Assembly: GCA_021299035.1 (NCBI GenBank)
Contig: JAJTGD010000013.1
Location: forward strand, 62,001 to 126,000
Origin: Oxalobacteraceae bacterium
GTDB taxonomy: Bacteria > Pseudomonadota > Gammaproteobacteria > Burkholderiales > Burkholderiaceae_D
Reading direction: 5' to 3'
Length of the DNA: 64,000 nt
Translations under genes and position numbers: made by a program
Notes under the pieces: generated by a model
The model's input: the letters and a program-made list of their open reading frames with translations, nothing else
Databases searched by the model: none
Told to the model about the DNA's origin: nothing
Shown: positions 1 to 9,080 of the stretch, one piece after another
Layout of the letters: every line of letters starts with the position of its first letter
Numbering within the stretch: position 1 is the stretch's first letter

Positions 1-24
1 CACCAGTAGACGTCATTTAATCCT

Positions 25-636
25 ATGAGCTCGCTCGATGACCTAGAAGACAAAGTTGCGATGCTCAATGAGGCTGAGCGGGTCGAGTACAACCGTCGCC
101 TGCAACTGGCAAAGGCAACCAAGGAACTTGCCTCAAGACTTTCTCAGGACATAAAAACACTTGACCGCCTGATCTCTCAGCTGAGGCTATTCTCTACAAC
201 CGCTCGAACCATATTTTTCTCTCTTTTTTGCTCGATCTTTGTGATCGCAGCCAATACCGATGGCCGTCTGCTCTGGCTCGGATCCATGGTGGTATTGGGT
301 GTAGTTGTTGTGCTGATCGATAATCAAAAAAATGGAAACACCACTCAGCGATCGGTTCTACAGCAGCAGAGTGCCGTTGCCGAACGCGACTGGGCTGCAA
401 TTGGGCTCGAGATCGGCTTTTTGCACGCCATTCTCGAAATGGAAGCCAATATTCACTTGAAAGATGCCAATTTTCAAAACCTCCAGAACATCAACAGCTC
501 GCAGGCAGAAAGAAAACGTACACTATCCCACTACGACTACCAGATACGGAATGAAATTTTGCTCAATATCCAAAATGAGAAGAACTGGTGGTCAAAGATC
601 GATGTGCTTACCAATCGCTGGTTCAACTTGAAATAG
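25..636 (+). CDS. Two-TM membrane protein of unknown function
   Basis: A 203-residue protein that I do not recognise as a named family. Residues 1-58 are charged and helical (coiled-coil-like). Two hydrophobic segments follow at about 62-77 and 82-98, separated by a short NTDGR turn. A long polar helical tail (about 100-203) ends in a tryptophan-containing segment. The layout (helix, TM hairpin, helix) resembles SLATT-type two-TM effector proteins, but this is shape only; no motif proves it. The ATG at 25 is the first start after an in-frame TAG at positions 7-9, so the gene is complete. The downstream gene begins 27 bp after its stop on the same strand. Confidence 0.7.
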   Translation: MSSLDDLEDKVAMLNEAERVEYNRRLQLAKATKELASRLSQDIKTLDRLISQLRLFSTTARTIFFSLFCSIFVIAANTDGRLLWLGSMVVLGVVVVLIDNQKNGNTTQRSVLQQQSAVAERDWAAIGLEIGFLHAILEMEANIHLKDANFQNLQNINSSQAERKRTLSHYDYQIRNEILLNIQNEKNWWSKIDVLTNRWFNLK

Positions 637-663
637 GTCGTTTTTTTACCGACATCCTCCTCC

Positions 664-1680
664 TTGAAATCTGCTGAATCCCCAGAAATCCTAAAAGTGC
701 TATTTGATGGCGGCTGCCCTCTGTGCCGCCGAGAGATCGCCCATGTAAAAGGCCTCGCTGAAAAGCATCAGGAAAGTGCCTTATGTTTTGTTGACGTTAG
801 CGACGCTACCTCAGCTGACCCCACCTATGCCCATGATCGCGCCCAACTGCTCGCGCGCTTTCATGTTGAACGCGCCGATGGCTCTCGCTTGGATGGCGCG
901 GCAGCCTTTATCGCCATGTGGCGACGCCTGCCCGGCTGGCGGTGGCTGGCAAGAATCGCACAGCTACCGGGCATGCCCTTCCTGTTCGAGGTGGCCTACC
1001 GGGGATTTTTGCGCGTTCGCCCTACTATGCAGCGTATTGCCGTCCATCTGGAGAAGACATCACGTCCAGTGCCTGTCACAGCGAATATTCCTACGAACGA
1101 ACCGGCAAAGAATACGCTTCAAAGCACAATCGATGGTACGGCGAATGTCGCAACCACCTTACCGCTACATCTCTTGCGAGAGTTGCGCTCGGATCACGCA
1201 GGAGAAACCGGCGCTGTCTACATCTATCGCGGCATTGTGGCCGTCGCCAGACGACGCGGCTATCCCGAGCTGATCTCATTCGCGCAGCGTCATGGCGAGA
1301 CGGAGTCAGAACATTTACGTCTGATTGAGGCTTGGTTGCCGCCGCCGCTTCAGAGCCGCCTGCTCGGCCCTTGGCGTATCGCTGGCTGGCTGACGGGTGC
1401 ATTGCCTGCGCTATTTGGCCCGCGCGCCGTATACGCCACGATTGCCGCCGTTGAAACCTTTGTGGATCACCACTATCAACAACAAATCGACTACTTGAAT
1501 CAGCATGGCGGACCTGAGGGGCTGCTTGAGCTGCTAATTCGATGCCAGGCAGATGAATGTCACCACCGCGATGAGGCGGCTGAATTAGCTGGAGCGCCCG
1601 CCTCCTGGATATTGCGCGGCTGGTGCGGGCTCGTTGGCTCTGGCTCAGCAACAGCGGTCAAGATCGCTCGCCGCTGGTGA
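664..1680 (+). CDS. DCC-family thiol-disulfide domain fused to COQ7-type demethoxyubiquinone hydroxylase
   Basis: A 338-residue two-domain protein. Residues 10-130 form a DCC (DUF393) domain with the DGGCPLC motif (Cys18, Cys21). Residues 165-338 form a COQ7-type di-iron hydroxylase, the family that hydroxylates demethoxyubiquinone in ubiquinone biosynthesis. The expected ligands are present: Glu181 (GETGAVYIYRG), Glu214 and His217 (ExxH), Glu264 (AAVETF), and Glu298 and His301 (ExxH). COQ7 proteins are usually about 200 residues without the DCC part, so the fusion is the oddity. Start codon TTG at 664; no in-frame ATG lies near the domain start. COQ7 activity is a confident family inference; the role of the DCC thiols (redox tuning, assembly) is speculation. 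Confidence 0.88.
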   Translation: MKSAESPEILKVLFDGGCPLCRREIAHVKGLAEKHQESALCFVDVSDATSADPTYAHDRAQLLARFHVERADGSRLDGAAAFIAMWRRLPGWRWLARIAQLPGMPFLFEVAYRGFLRVRPTMQRIAVHLEKTSRPVPVTANIPTNEPAKNTLQSTIDGTANVATTLPLHLLRELRSDHAGETGAVYIYRGIVAVARRRGYPELISFAQRHGETESEHLRLIEAWLPPPLQSRLLGPWRIAGWLTGALPALFGPRAVYATIAAVETFVDHHYQQQIDYLNQHGGPEGLLELLIRCQADECHHRDEAAELAGAPASWILRGWCGLVGSGSATAVKIARRW

Positions 1681-1742
1681 AGCGGTGATGTATTAGTTGA
1701 CCATGGAATATGATTCACGAGGCATCGATATCACCTTTAAAT

Positions 1743-2066
1743 TCACGGATTACAGTAGTCGCAGCGTGAAGGGTCTGCCGTCTTGTCCGGTGGTTCGCGC
1801 CTTTCGTCCGCATGGGCACAGACATCACAGCGCCAGATAAATGCGAAGGGCAAGCGCGTTGGCTGATGACACAGTCCGCACGGCAAGCCCGATACACGAT
1901 CCTTCAACCAAAATCCCGGGGTATCGCAGCTAGGGCAAGTTGATGCGATCTTCGAGATAAGGTCTTCCGCCGCCTGCACGATCATCCGCTGACGCGAAGG
2001 GTTCATATGCGCGCGCTGGTCTACCTCGGCCTTGTGCGGATTGAGGGATCCAACGGGGATGAACAC
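1743..2066 (-). pseudogene. C-terminal remnant of a DUF6671-like zinc-ribbon protein
   Basis: A 107-residue reading frame with four Cys pairs typical of a double zinc ribbon (CPSC, CGLC, CDVC, CDYC), ending CDYCNP. From memory, the MNPSRQRMI segment followed by this ribbon matches the C-terminal part of DUF6671 proteins, which are normally about twice as long. The N-terminal domain is missing: only 15 bp separate this start from the histidine kinase stop upstream. The most likely reading is a gene truncated when the regulator operon was placed next to it. A small intact ribbon protein is possible but less likely. Confidence 0.55.
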
Positions 2067-2081
2067 GATAAGCGTAGATGC

Positions 2082-3443
2082 CTAGCGGTGAAGGGGCATG
2101 CAAAGTTCAACAACGACTTGGGTTTGCCCCAGCACGCGAAACTCTAGCGATCCGCCATTAGCCAAGGCAATTTCCCTACAAAGACTAAGGCCAAGGCCTG
2201 TACCATCGACTTGTCTGCTGTGCGATAGGTCGGCACGGGAAAATCTATCAAAAACCTTCGACACGAATGCCGGATCGATAGGCTGACTTGGGTTCGAGAA
2301 TAGAACATGCAGGTGGCCAGCTTCGCTCCAGGCAGAAATGTCAATCCACCCGTCCGCCTCATTGTATTTAACCGCATTACTGAATAGATTATTCAGCAAT
2401 TGTTGGAGCAGCGCGCGGTCGGTCAACACAATGAGCTCTTTCTCGACCCTCCCGCGCAAGTCTAATGGCGGATCAAGCAGAGCGAGATCGGATCGCATTT
2501 CATCCAGCAAATCGCTGACATTAACGACTTCAAAGTCCATGCGCAATCGACCGGCATCAGCCTGTGCCAGCAATAACAATTTATGGGTGATGGAAGTGAG
2601 TCGCTCGATTTCATCGGAAATCATTCGCAGTTGTATCTGCGAACGCGATCCAGGCACTGCCTCATTGATCGCACGCTCGGTATACCCCTGCATGATGGTG
2701 AGTGGCGTTCGTAACTCGTGCGCCGCATCGCTAGAAAATCGAGACGCCTGCTGAAAGCCCTTTTCTAATCGCTCGAGCATGCCGTTCAAGTTGACGATGA
2801 AATCACGAAACTCGTTATCTTCGCCACGCACCGGTATACGTACGCTCAGATCCCGATTGTCTAAGCTATGCAACGAATTCTGTACACGCCTGATCGGCGC
2901 CAGCACGCGGCGGGTCAGCAAGATTGCGCAAATGATTGCAAGCAGCAAACTCAGTGGCGCAATCTGGCGCACCATGCGCGAGCGAAAGTTCAGAAACTCT
3001 TCGATGCCACGCTCATTCGCGGCCTGATTCACAAGGCTTAAGACGATTTGATCGGATGAGATCAGGCGCGTCGCATCCCAATGCGTATCGTCGATATCGA
3101 CTACCGCATATGAAATTAACGGGAAATACTTGTCTGCCGGAGTTAAGGTGACATGGCTCCCACCAATAGCAGCGGGAAGCGGAAATTGATTTGACTGGCC
3201 CGGAGGTAGCGTACCGAGCGGCTGGGTAAACACCATCACCTCATCCGGATGGGTACCGCGCATAGTGCCTAATAACTCTCGCTTTAGTTCGCCGGCATCG
3301 GTGGAGAGTGATTCGCGCGAATTCCATCGCAGGTTCTGCTCAAGATGGCGCTCATGAAATATCTTCCTGACTTCCGGGTTACCCAGCAGAAAAATCATGC
3401 TCTGATTGAACGTATACAGTACCAACATACTGCCGACGAACAT
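2082..3443 (-). CDS. HAMP-type sensor histidine kinase
   Basis: A membrane histidine kinase, partner of the adjacent OmpR-type regulator. Residues 1-20 are an N-terminal TM, about 21-160 a periplasmic sensor region, 161-180 a second TM, then HAMP (about 180-235), the HisKA H-box with phospho-acceptor His242 (AAHELRTPLT), the N box with Asn356 (NLFSNAVKY), and G boxes (DGTGLGLSL). The listed start is ATG 3443. However, the frame is open back to the regulator stop at 3486, and the upstream residues (TLTRSFYAKVFL) look like a normal kinase N-terminus. The true start may therefore be a rare codon near 3485. The ligand is unknown; the pair resembles CusS/CusR-type metal systems only in general form. 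Confidence 0.9.
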   Translation of the reverse strand: MFVGSMLVLYTFNQSMIFLLGNPEVRKIFHERHLEQNLRWNSRESLSTDAGELKRELLGTMRGTHPDEVMVFTQPLGTLPPGQSNQFPLPAAIGGSHVTLTPADKYFPLISYAVVDIDDTHWDATRLISSDQIVLSLVNQAANERGIEEFLNFRSRMVRQIAPLSLLLAIICAILLTRRVLAPIRRVQNSLHSLDNRDLSVRIPVRGEDNEFRDFIVNLNGMLERLEKGFQQASRFSSDAAHELRTPLTIMQGYTERAINEAVPGSRSQIQLRMISDEIERLTSITHKLLLLAQADAGRLRMDFEVVNVSDLLDEMRSDLALLDPPLDLRGRVEKELIVLTDRALLQQLLNNLFSNAVKYNEADGWIDISAWSEAGHLHVLFSNPSQPIDPAFVSKVFDRFSRADLSHSRQVDGTGLGLSLCREIALANGGSLEFRVLGQTQVVVELCMPLHR

Positions 3444-3485
3444 CAGAAAAACCTTGGCATAAAACGAGCGAGTGAGCGTACTAAT

Positions 3486-4169
3486 TTATATCTCCCTGAA
3501 GCGGTAGCCGATGCCGCGAATCGCCTCAATCGGAAAATCCTTCGGATCAGGGCCATGGGTCGGGATAAGCTTTTTTCGGACCCGCTGTATGCAGACATCG
3601 ACCACATTCGTCTTCGGGTCAAAATCTAATCCCCATACATGCTTAAGAATCTGCGTGCGGGAAAAGATATGACCTGGGCTTCGCATCAGATATTCAATTA
3701 GCGTGAATTCGCGCTGACTCAGTACGACACCACATCCGGCCCAATTTGCCTCACGGCTTATTCGGTTCAGTTGCAGTCCGCTCTGTAGCATCACCGTATC
3801 GTTCTGGCCGCGCTGGCGAGCGACCAACGCGCGAACGCGCACTACCAACTCTTCCACAAAAAAAGGCTTAGGCAGGTAGTCGTCGGCACCAGCATTGAAA
3901 CCGGCCAAACGATCCGGCAGCTCGGCTCTCGCAGTCAAGACGATCACCGGGGTAAGCTTTCCCCGCTCACGCACGGCTCGCAAGATATCAATCCCATTGA
4001 CCCCTGGTAGCATCAGGTCAAGAACGATCGCATCAAAGCCATCCGATAAAGCTTTGCTTAAAGCGATGTTGCCGTCGCTGCAGCATTCGTATTGCATACC
4101 TGCACTGCGGAAACCGGCGACAATCAATTCGGCAATCTTTGCCTCGTCTTCAATCAAAAGAATCTTCAT
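3486..4169 (-). CDS. OmpR/PhoB-family response regulator
   Basis: A 227-residue two-component regulator. The receiver domain (1-115) has the acidic pair Glu8/Asp9, phospho-acceptor Asp51 (IVLDLMLPG), Thr79 and Lys101 (YLPKPF). The C-terminal winged helix (about 130-225) has the Trans_reg_C signature ending GYRFREI. It lies 14 bp downstream of the ArsR-like gene and directly upstream of the kinase; its TAA stop is in the same frame as the kinase. It should bind DNA when phosphorylated by that kinase. No target site can be assigned here. Confidence 0.93.
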   Translation of the reverse strand: MKILLIEDEAKIAELIVAGFRSAGMQYECCSDGNIALSKALSDGFDAIVLDLMLPGVNGIDILRAVRERGKLTPVIVLTARAELPDRLAGFNAGADDYLPKPFFVEELVVRVRALVARQRGQNDTVMLQSGLQLNRISREANWAGCGVVLSQREFTLIEYLMRSPGHIFSRTQILKHVWGLDFDPKTNVVDVCIQRVRKKLIPTHGPDPKDFPIEAIRGIGYRFREI

Positions 4170-4183
4170 GGTTTTGGGTCGGG

Positions 4184-4588
4184 TCAGTCAGGCAAAGCCT
4201 CCGTCGCGTCAATCCGCTCTGCTTGGGTGCGGTGCATCAGACGCATGCCCGCACCGTAGTTCTGGTTCATGAAATTGAACAGTTTCTCGAGCAACTCCAG
4301 ATCGGCACTGTAAACCTTACCCGTGCTGGTGTAGCGGAGCGAGACCATGCCGGTACTTTCCATGTAATCGACATGAATGGGTATCGAGGAATGTGGCAGC
4401 CCAGTCATTTCTGCCATCTGCTGTGTACTCAAGCCATCATGGCCGGGCGTGATGAGCGCGCCGATGATCTCCAATCGCTCTTCAAAGCAAAGCGCCCCTA
4501 GCAGACGTGCGAGTTGTCGGATTTCCATGCGGTTTTCATGCCAGAGTTTGTGCGATGCCAGGTTCCGTAATTCTCGGAATCCGCTCAA
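4184..4588 (-). CDS. ArsR-like winged-helix transcriptional regulator
   Basis: A 134-residue protein. Residues 20-95 read as a winged helix of the ArsR type: ARLLGALCFEERLEIIGALI, then LSTQQMAEMTGLPHSSIPIHVDYMESTGMV (helix-turn-helix and recognition helix) and a short wing. No obvious metal-binding Cys pair is present, so a metal sensor of the classic kind is not supported. It is the first gene of the minus-strand operon that continues into the response regulator and kinase. The C-terminal helix (LELLEKLFNFMNQNY) would form the dimer interface. Confidence 0.75.
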   Translation of the reverse strand: MSGFRELRNLASHKLWHENRMEIRQLARLLGALCFEERLEIIGALITPGHDGLSTQQMAEMTGLPHSSIPIHVDYMESTGMVSLRYTSTGKVYSADLELLEKLFNFMNQNYGAGMRLMHRTQAERIDATEALPD

Positions 4589-4734
4589 GTGAATTTAGTA
4601 ACGGTTGCGTCACTGCAATCAACCGAATCATAAAAACACATAGCTAGTGGCAGCTGCTCACAATAACTCTTAATTTTTCACATTGGCATCGAAGCCACTG
4701 CAAATTACAAAGCCGTAATCCAAGTCAAAAGGGA

Positions 4735-5628
4735 ATGACAGCTTTGGAAACTTACGTTCAACTTGTGGCTTCAGCGACCACGCGATTATTCAATGATCCA
4801 CTTCATCGGGAAATCCGACGCCAGATGACAACCATATTACTGAATACATATCTTCAAGATCCAACGTTCGAAAGCATTATTCACCAGATCCATGATGCGG
4901 TCTGTAACAATGATTTTGTTAAGCATTATTTCGTGCTCGCGAAGAAGAGCGCAATTATTCAGGATATAAAGCGCTATCGAAACTATCTCGCACCAAAGTC
5001 TGCGCTAGATTATCGTCGACCTGCCACGCCATCCGCATCATCTGATATTCAGCTACCCGATTCTCAGTTCTCGGAAATTATCCTGATCATGTCGCGTGTA
5101 TTTCGTGACTACAAGATAACCCCCGAGCATGTACCGCAACTGACGCATGAAATTCTTGAGCTGATGGAGGAGTCCCGCTCCCAGACCAACGACACCGTTT
5201 CGTCAAAGCTGGAGGCGAAAGAAGTTAGCGTCGATAAAATTCAGTATTTTCTAAAACGCTACAAAATCATTTCTGAAGTAATGCCCTCAAAAGCGCTCAT
5301 GGCTGAGCGTGGTCTATCCCACAAATTGTGGTTACGTATCGAAGCTGACCAGCAAGAGATCCATATCGAGGGCAGGATTGTCATATTAGATGCCGCCTTC
5401 GATGATCAAATCGACGAGATTCTCGAGCGACAAGCTGATCGAGACAGTGTCATCAACCTGCAGCGGGAGACCGACGATTCCGGACGCAGGCGTTTACTGG
5501 CCCGGCACGCGCTCCCCTACTCATATGGCGTTCCCATGCGCCTATTCGTTCGCTACCTAAACCGATTCAGCATGGACTTCAACAACGTCCATTCATTGGA
5601 CAAGGAGAATATTCTTCGACCGGCCTGA
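4735..5628 (+). CDS. Hypothetical protein, 297 aa, mostly helical
   Basis: I do not recognise this protein. It is soluble, mostly helical and charged, with no signal peptide or TM. A segment around residues 100-185 alternates helices and polar loops, and a possible beta-rich stretch lies near 200-225 (LWLRIEADQQEIHIEGRI). The SD-like AAGGGA (4729-4734) directly abuts the ATG at 4735. A TTG at 4744 has the better spacing (9 nt), so the real start may be three codons later. It stands alone between the divergent regulator operon and a 100-residue orphan, and its base usage looks slightly more AT-rich than the efflux genes. Confidence 0.7.
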   Translation: MTALETYVQLVASATTRLFNDPLHREIRRQMTTILLNTYLQDPTFESIIHQIHDAVCNNDFVKHYFVLAKKSAIIQDIKRYRNYLAPKSALDYRRPATPSASSDIQLPDSQFSEIILIMSRVFRDYKITPEHVPQLTHEILELMEESRSQTNDTVSSKLEAKEVSVDKIQYFLKRYKIISEVMPSKALMAERGLSHKLWLRIEADQQEIHIEGRIVILDAAFDDQIDEILERQADRDSVINLQRETDDSGRRRLLARHALPYSYGVPMRLFVRYLNRFSMDFNNVHSLDKENILRPA

Positions 5629-5725
5629 ACACTTCGACCTGCTTGAAACGATAGCAAGCTGACACCATCTGCCGAGATTATGGGAAACGTGTATAAGGAA
5701 GAGCTAGCAAATCAATGCCCACCCC

Positions 5726-6028
5726 ATGTCCGTATTGCGATCAGCACTACTTGCCATGCTGTACGACGGACAAAAGGTCCGTGACCCTTACATCGATTTG
5801 GTGAAATCGCTGATCGATACCGAGTTTGAAATCGCACGTACCTATGCGTTTTACGATGGCACTATTCGACGCGAAGGGGTTGTTTATATTCTGGGTACAC
5901 AGGAGGTGTACTGGATGGAGGCAACCTCGGATTGGCCAAGGATGCTGATTGTCCGCGACGCATCGCTGCGCGAGAACATCCTGGATTTGCTCTCGCTTAA
6001 TCCGCTTTACGCAAAATGGTTTGGCTGA
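5726..6028 (+). CDS. Hypothetical protein, 100 aa
   Basis: A small soluble protein I cannot assign. It has alternating acidic and aromatic residues (DTEFEIARTYAFYDGTIRREG) and a conserved-looking C-terminus (LLSLNPLYAKWFG). It follows the 297-residue orphan by about 100 bp on the same strand and may share its transcript. Its last 32 bases overlap the 3' end of the convergent RND permease gene, so one of the two 3' ends serves both strands. Confidence 0.55.
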   Translation: MSVLRSALLAMLYDGQKVRDPYIDLVKSLIDTEFEIARTYAFYDGTIRREGVVYILGTQEVYWMEATSDWPRMLIVRDASLRENILDLLSLNPLYAKWFG

Positions 6029-9000
6029 ATCTCCGCAACAGGCCTTGTGCATCATCCACGAAGGTATAAACGGCGGGTACCACCAGCAGTGACAACAAGG
6101 TTGAGGTGATCAAGCCTCCAATCACAGTCACCGCCATCGGCGAACGAAAACTCGGGTCAGCACCGAAACCAAGTGCCAATGGCAGCATGCCCGCCCCCAT
6201 CGCGATGGTCGTCATCAAAATCGGGCGGCTACGCTTGTGACAAGCATCGACCAGCGCCTCAAACCGGGGCATGCCCGCGCGGCGCGCGAGAATCGCATAA
6301 TCCACCAGCAGAATCGAGTTCTTGGTGACGATACCCATCAGCATGATCAAGCCGATCATAGACGGCATTGACAGCGCCTTGTGGGTGACGAGGAGACCCA
6401 CAAACGCACCACCGATCGACAGCGGCAACGCTGCGAGAATCGTCATCGGCTGCATGAAGTCGTGGAATAACAGCACCAGCACGCCATAGATGCAAAGCAC
6501 GCCGATCAGCATGGCGATCCCGAAGCTCTCGAACAGTGCCTGCATTTCTTGTGCATCACCCAGCTCGGCGATCGTAACTGAAGGCGGCAGGTTTTTCATG
6601 CTGGGCAGCGCGCGCGCTTCTTCATTCAACTCGCCCAGCGAGCGACCACCCAACTCCACTTCCAAGGTGACATTTCGGCTGCGGTTTAGTCTGTCGATTT
6701 GGGCTGGGCCGCTGTCCATGCTCACGCTGGCCACCGTACCGAGCATCACCGGACCCTGCCGCCCGGGTACTGACAGACGCTCAATCGCTGCGAGATCAGC
6801 GCGCACATCAGTCGGCAACTGCACGCGAATCGGTACCTGACGTTCCGATAAATTCAACTTCGGCAGGTTGACGTCATAGTCACCCGCAGTAGCAACACGT
6901 ACCGTCTCTGCAATGCTCGCGGTGGTTACACCAAGGTCAGCAGCGCGCGCGGCGTCGGGACGAACGATGATCTCTGGCCTGACCAATGATGCGCTTGAGT
7001 TGACATTGCCAATGCCATTCAGCGTTCGCAATTCACGCTCGACCATGCGCGCTGCGGTCGTCAGCGCGACCGGGTCATCACTCTTTAAGACCAGCTGCAT
7101 CTTGACGCCAGTATCCGGCGGGCCGACGGTGAAGCGCGCACCGGGGATTTCATCTAGCTTGGCACGTATTTGATTCTCCAGATCTTGCAATGACTCAGTA
7201 CGCTTATCACGATGAATCACGTTCAGCGTCAGCACAGCACGCCGTGCCTCGGCAGCAGCACCGGGGGCGAATGCATCGCCACTGGAACCGCCACCGATCG
7301 AGCTAAAGATACTCTCGACACCTTTTACCTTCATCGCAGCGAGCCTTGCCTGTTCGGCTGCTGCGGTCGTCTCAGCCAAGGTACTACCTGGCGGCAGCTC
7401 GACCGTGATCTGCGTCTGCCCGCGATCAGCCGGCGGTATGAAGCCCGTTGGCAGCAAAGGTACTAGCGACAATGAAGCCATAAAGAAAAGCGCCGATGCG
7501 ATCGCTGTCACCCACCGATAACGCAGGCACCAGCGCATGATGCGCAAGTAGTTGCGCATCAGCCAACCGTCTTCTATCTGCACATGCTTCGCTGGTTTAA
7601 GCAAGTAGGCTGACATCATGGGTGTCAGTAACCTTGCCACCACCAGTGATGACAACACAGCCACGGCAGCAGTCCATCCAAACTGTTTGAAGAACAAGCC
7701 CGGCACACCACCCATGAATGCGGTTGGCAAAAACACTGCGACCAAGGTGAACGTAGTGGCAATCACTGCCATGCCGATCTCATCTGCGGCTTCAAGGGCG
7801 GCTTGCATGGGTGTTTTACCCATTTGCAGATGTCGCGCGATATTTTCGATCTCGACAATCGCGTCATCTACCAGAACACCTACTACCAGCGCTAACGAAA
7901 GCAATGTGACGGTATTGATGGTATAGCCGAACCATGACATCGCGAGAAAGGTCGGGATTACCGACAGTGGCAAAGCAGATGCCGCCACCAAGGTCGCACG
8001 CCAATCACGTAAAAACCAGAGCACCACGAGCACCGCCAACAGAGCACCTTCGTACAGCAGAATCATTGAACCTTCGTAGTTCTCTTCTACCGGTTGCGCG
8101 TTATCGATCACCTCCGCAAAACGCAGATGTGGATTATCTGACTCAAGCGCACTCACAACCTCGCGAACGCCTTTCGCCACCATCAATTCGCCATAGCCCT
8201 TGGTGCGCGATATCTCGAAGCCAACCACTAATTTGCCATCTTGAGTGGCAATGGCGCGTGGCTCGGCGACGGTGTCTTTAACACTCGCGATTTGATCGAG
8301 CCTTACCCGCCTGCCATCGTCGAGCGAAATTTCAATCAGCGCTAATTCAGCGGCGGTCTTGACGGTAGCAATCGTACGAACCGACTGCTCTGCACCGGAT
8401 ACATCACCGCGTCCGCCCGGCGCCTCTTGCTGCACCTGACGCAGCCTGCGAGAGACATCAATCGCAGTGACGCGCAGCGCGTTCATACGCGCCGTATCCA
8501 ACTCGATACGAACCTCACGTGTGACACCACCAATCCGCTTGATGGCACCCACCCCTTTGACGGTGAGCAAACGCTTGGTGACCGTATTGTCGATGAACCA
8601 GGAGATTTCCTGTAAGTCAGGGGCGCTACCGGGAGCATTCGGTGCGGCGGCTACGCTAAAGGTGAGAATCGGTCGACCGGCAGTTGAGACTTTGGTCACC
8701 GAGGGATCGCGCATGTCGGCCGGTAGGTCGGCGCGTACGCGCGCTACCGCATCGCGTACATCATTAACCGCATCCGAGAGATTTTTTTCCAGGACAAACT
8801 CAACCGTGACAGTCACCTGCCCGTCGAGCACCTTGGTGAAAATGTTTTTGACGCCCTGGAGGCTGGCGACCGAGCCTTCAATCTTGCGCGCCACCTCGGT
8901 CTCGAGCTGTGCTGGCGCTGCGCCCGGCAGCGAGGCCACCACGTTTACGATGGGCAGCTCGATGTCCGGAAAATCCTGAATCGCATTCGAGCGAAACGCG

Positions 9001-9080
9001 AGCAAGCCTGCCAGCGTCAACAGCGCGAATAACAAAATTGCGGGTATCGGGCTGCGAATCGAGAGCGCAGAAAAATTCAC
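5997..9080 (-). CDS. RND efflux pump inner-membrane permease (AcrB/HAE1 type)
   Basis: A 1027-residue proton-driven drug/solvent exporter of the RND superfamily, usual length. The N-terminal TM (about 10-30) is followed by the porter domain (DFPDIELPIVNVVASLPGA), then TM2-6 (about 335-540), a second periplasmic half beginning VPLLPTGFIPPADRGQ, and TM8-12 with GIVTKNSILLVDYA. The TM4 proton-relay region reads LALVVGVLVDDAIVEIEN, with the Asp pair. It overlaps the adaptor gene by 4 bp (ATGA), forming a permease-adaptor-outer-membrane operon. Substrate cannot be read from sequence. Confidence 0.95.
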   Translation of the reverse strand: MNFSALSIRSPIPAILLFALLTLAGLLAFRSNAIQDFPDIELPIVNVVASLPGAAPAQLETEVARKIEGSVASLQGVKNIFTKVLDGQVTVTVEFVLEKNLSDAVNDVRDAVARVRADLPADMRDPSVTKVSTAGRPILTFSVAAAPNAPGSAPDLQEISWFIDNTVTKRLLTVKGVGAIKRIGGVTREVRIELDTARMNALRVTAIDVSRRLRQVQQEAPGGRGDVSGAEQSVRTIATVKTAAELALIEISLDDGRRVRLDQIASVKDTVAEPRAIATQDGKLVVGFEISRTKGYGELMVAKGVREVVSALESDNPHLRFAEVIDNAQPVEENYEGSMILLYEGALLAVLVVLWFLRDWRATLVAASALPLSVIPTFLAMSWFGYTINTVTLLSLALVVGVLVDDAIVEIENIARHLQMGKTPMQAALEAADEIGMAVIATTFTLVAVFLPTAFMGGVPGLFFKQFGWTAAVAVLSSLVVARLLTPMMSAYLLKPAKHVQIEDGWLMRNYLRIMRWCLRYRWVTAIASALFFMASLSLVPLLPTGFIPPADRGQTQITVELPPGSTLAETTAAAEQARLAAMKVKGVESIFSSIGGGSSGDAFAPGAAAEARRAVLTLNVIHRDKRTESLQDLENQIRAKLDEIPGARFTVGPPDTGVKMQLVLKSDDPVALTTAARMVERELRTLNGIGNVNSSASLVRPEIIVRPDAARAADLGVTTASIAETVRVATAGDYDVNLPKLNLSERQVPIRVQLPTDVRADLAAIERLSVPGRQGPVMLGTVASVSMDSGPAQIDRLNRSRNVTLEVELGGRSLGELNEEARALPSMKNLPPSVTIAELGDAQEMQALFESFGIAMLIGVLCIYGVLVLLFHDFMQPMTILAALPLSIGGAFVGLLVTHKALSMPSMIGLIMLMGIVTKNSILLVDYAILARRAGMPRFEALVDACHKRSRPILMTTIAMGAGMLPLALGFGADPSFRSPMAVTVIGGLITSTLLSLLVVPAVYTFVDDAQGLLRRFSQTILRKAD

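Noticed and set aside
1091-1651. 186-codon minus-strand frame over the COQ7 domain
   Set aside because: The plus strand encodes all five COQ7 ligand motifs; the reverse frame is Arg/Ser-rich noise.
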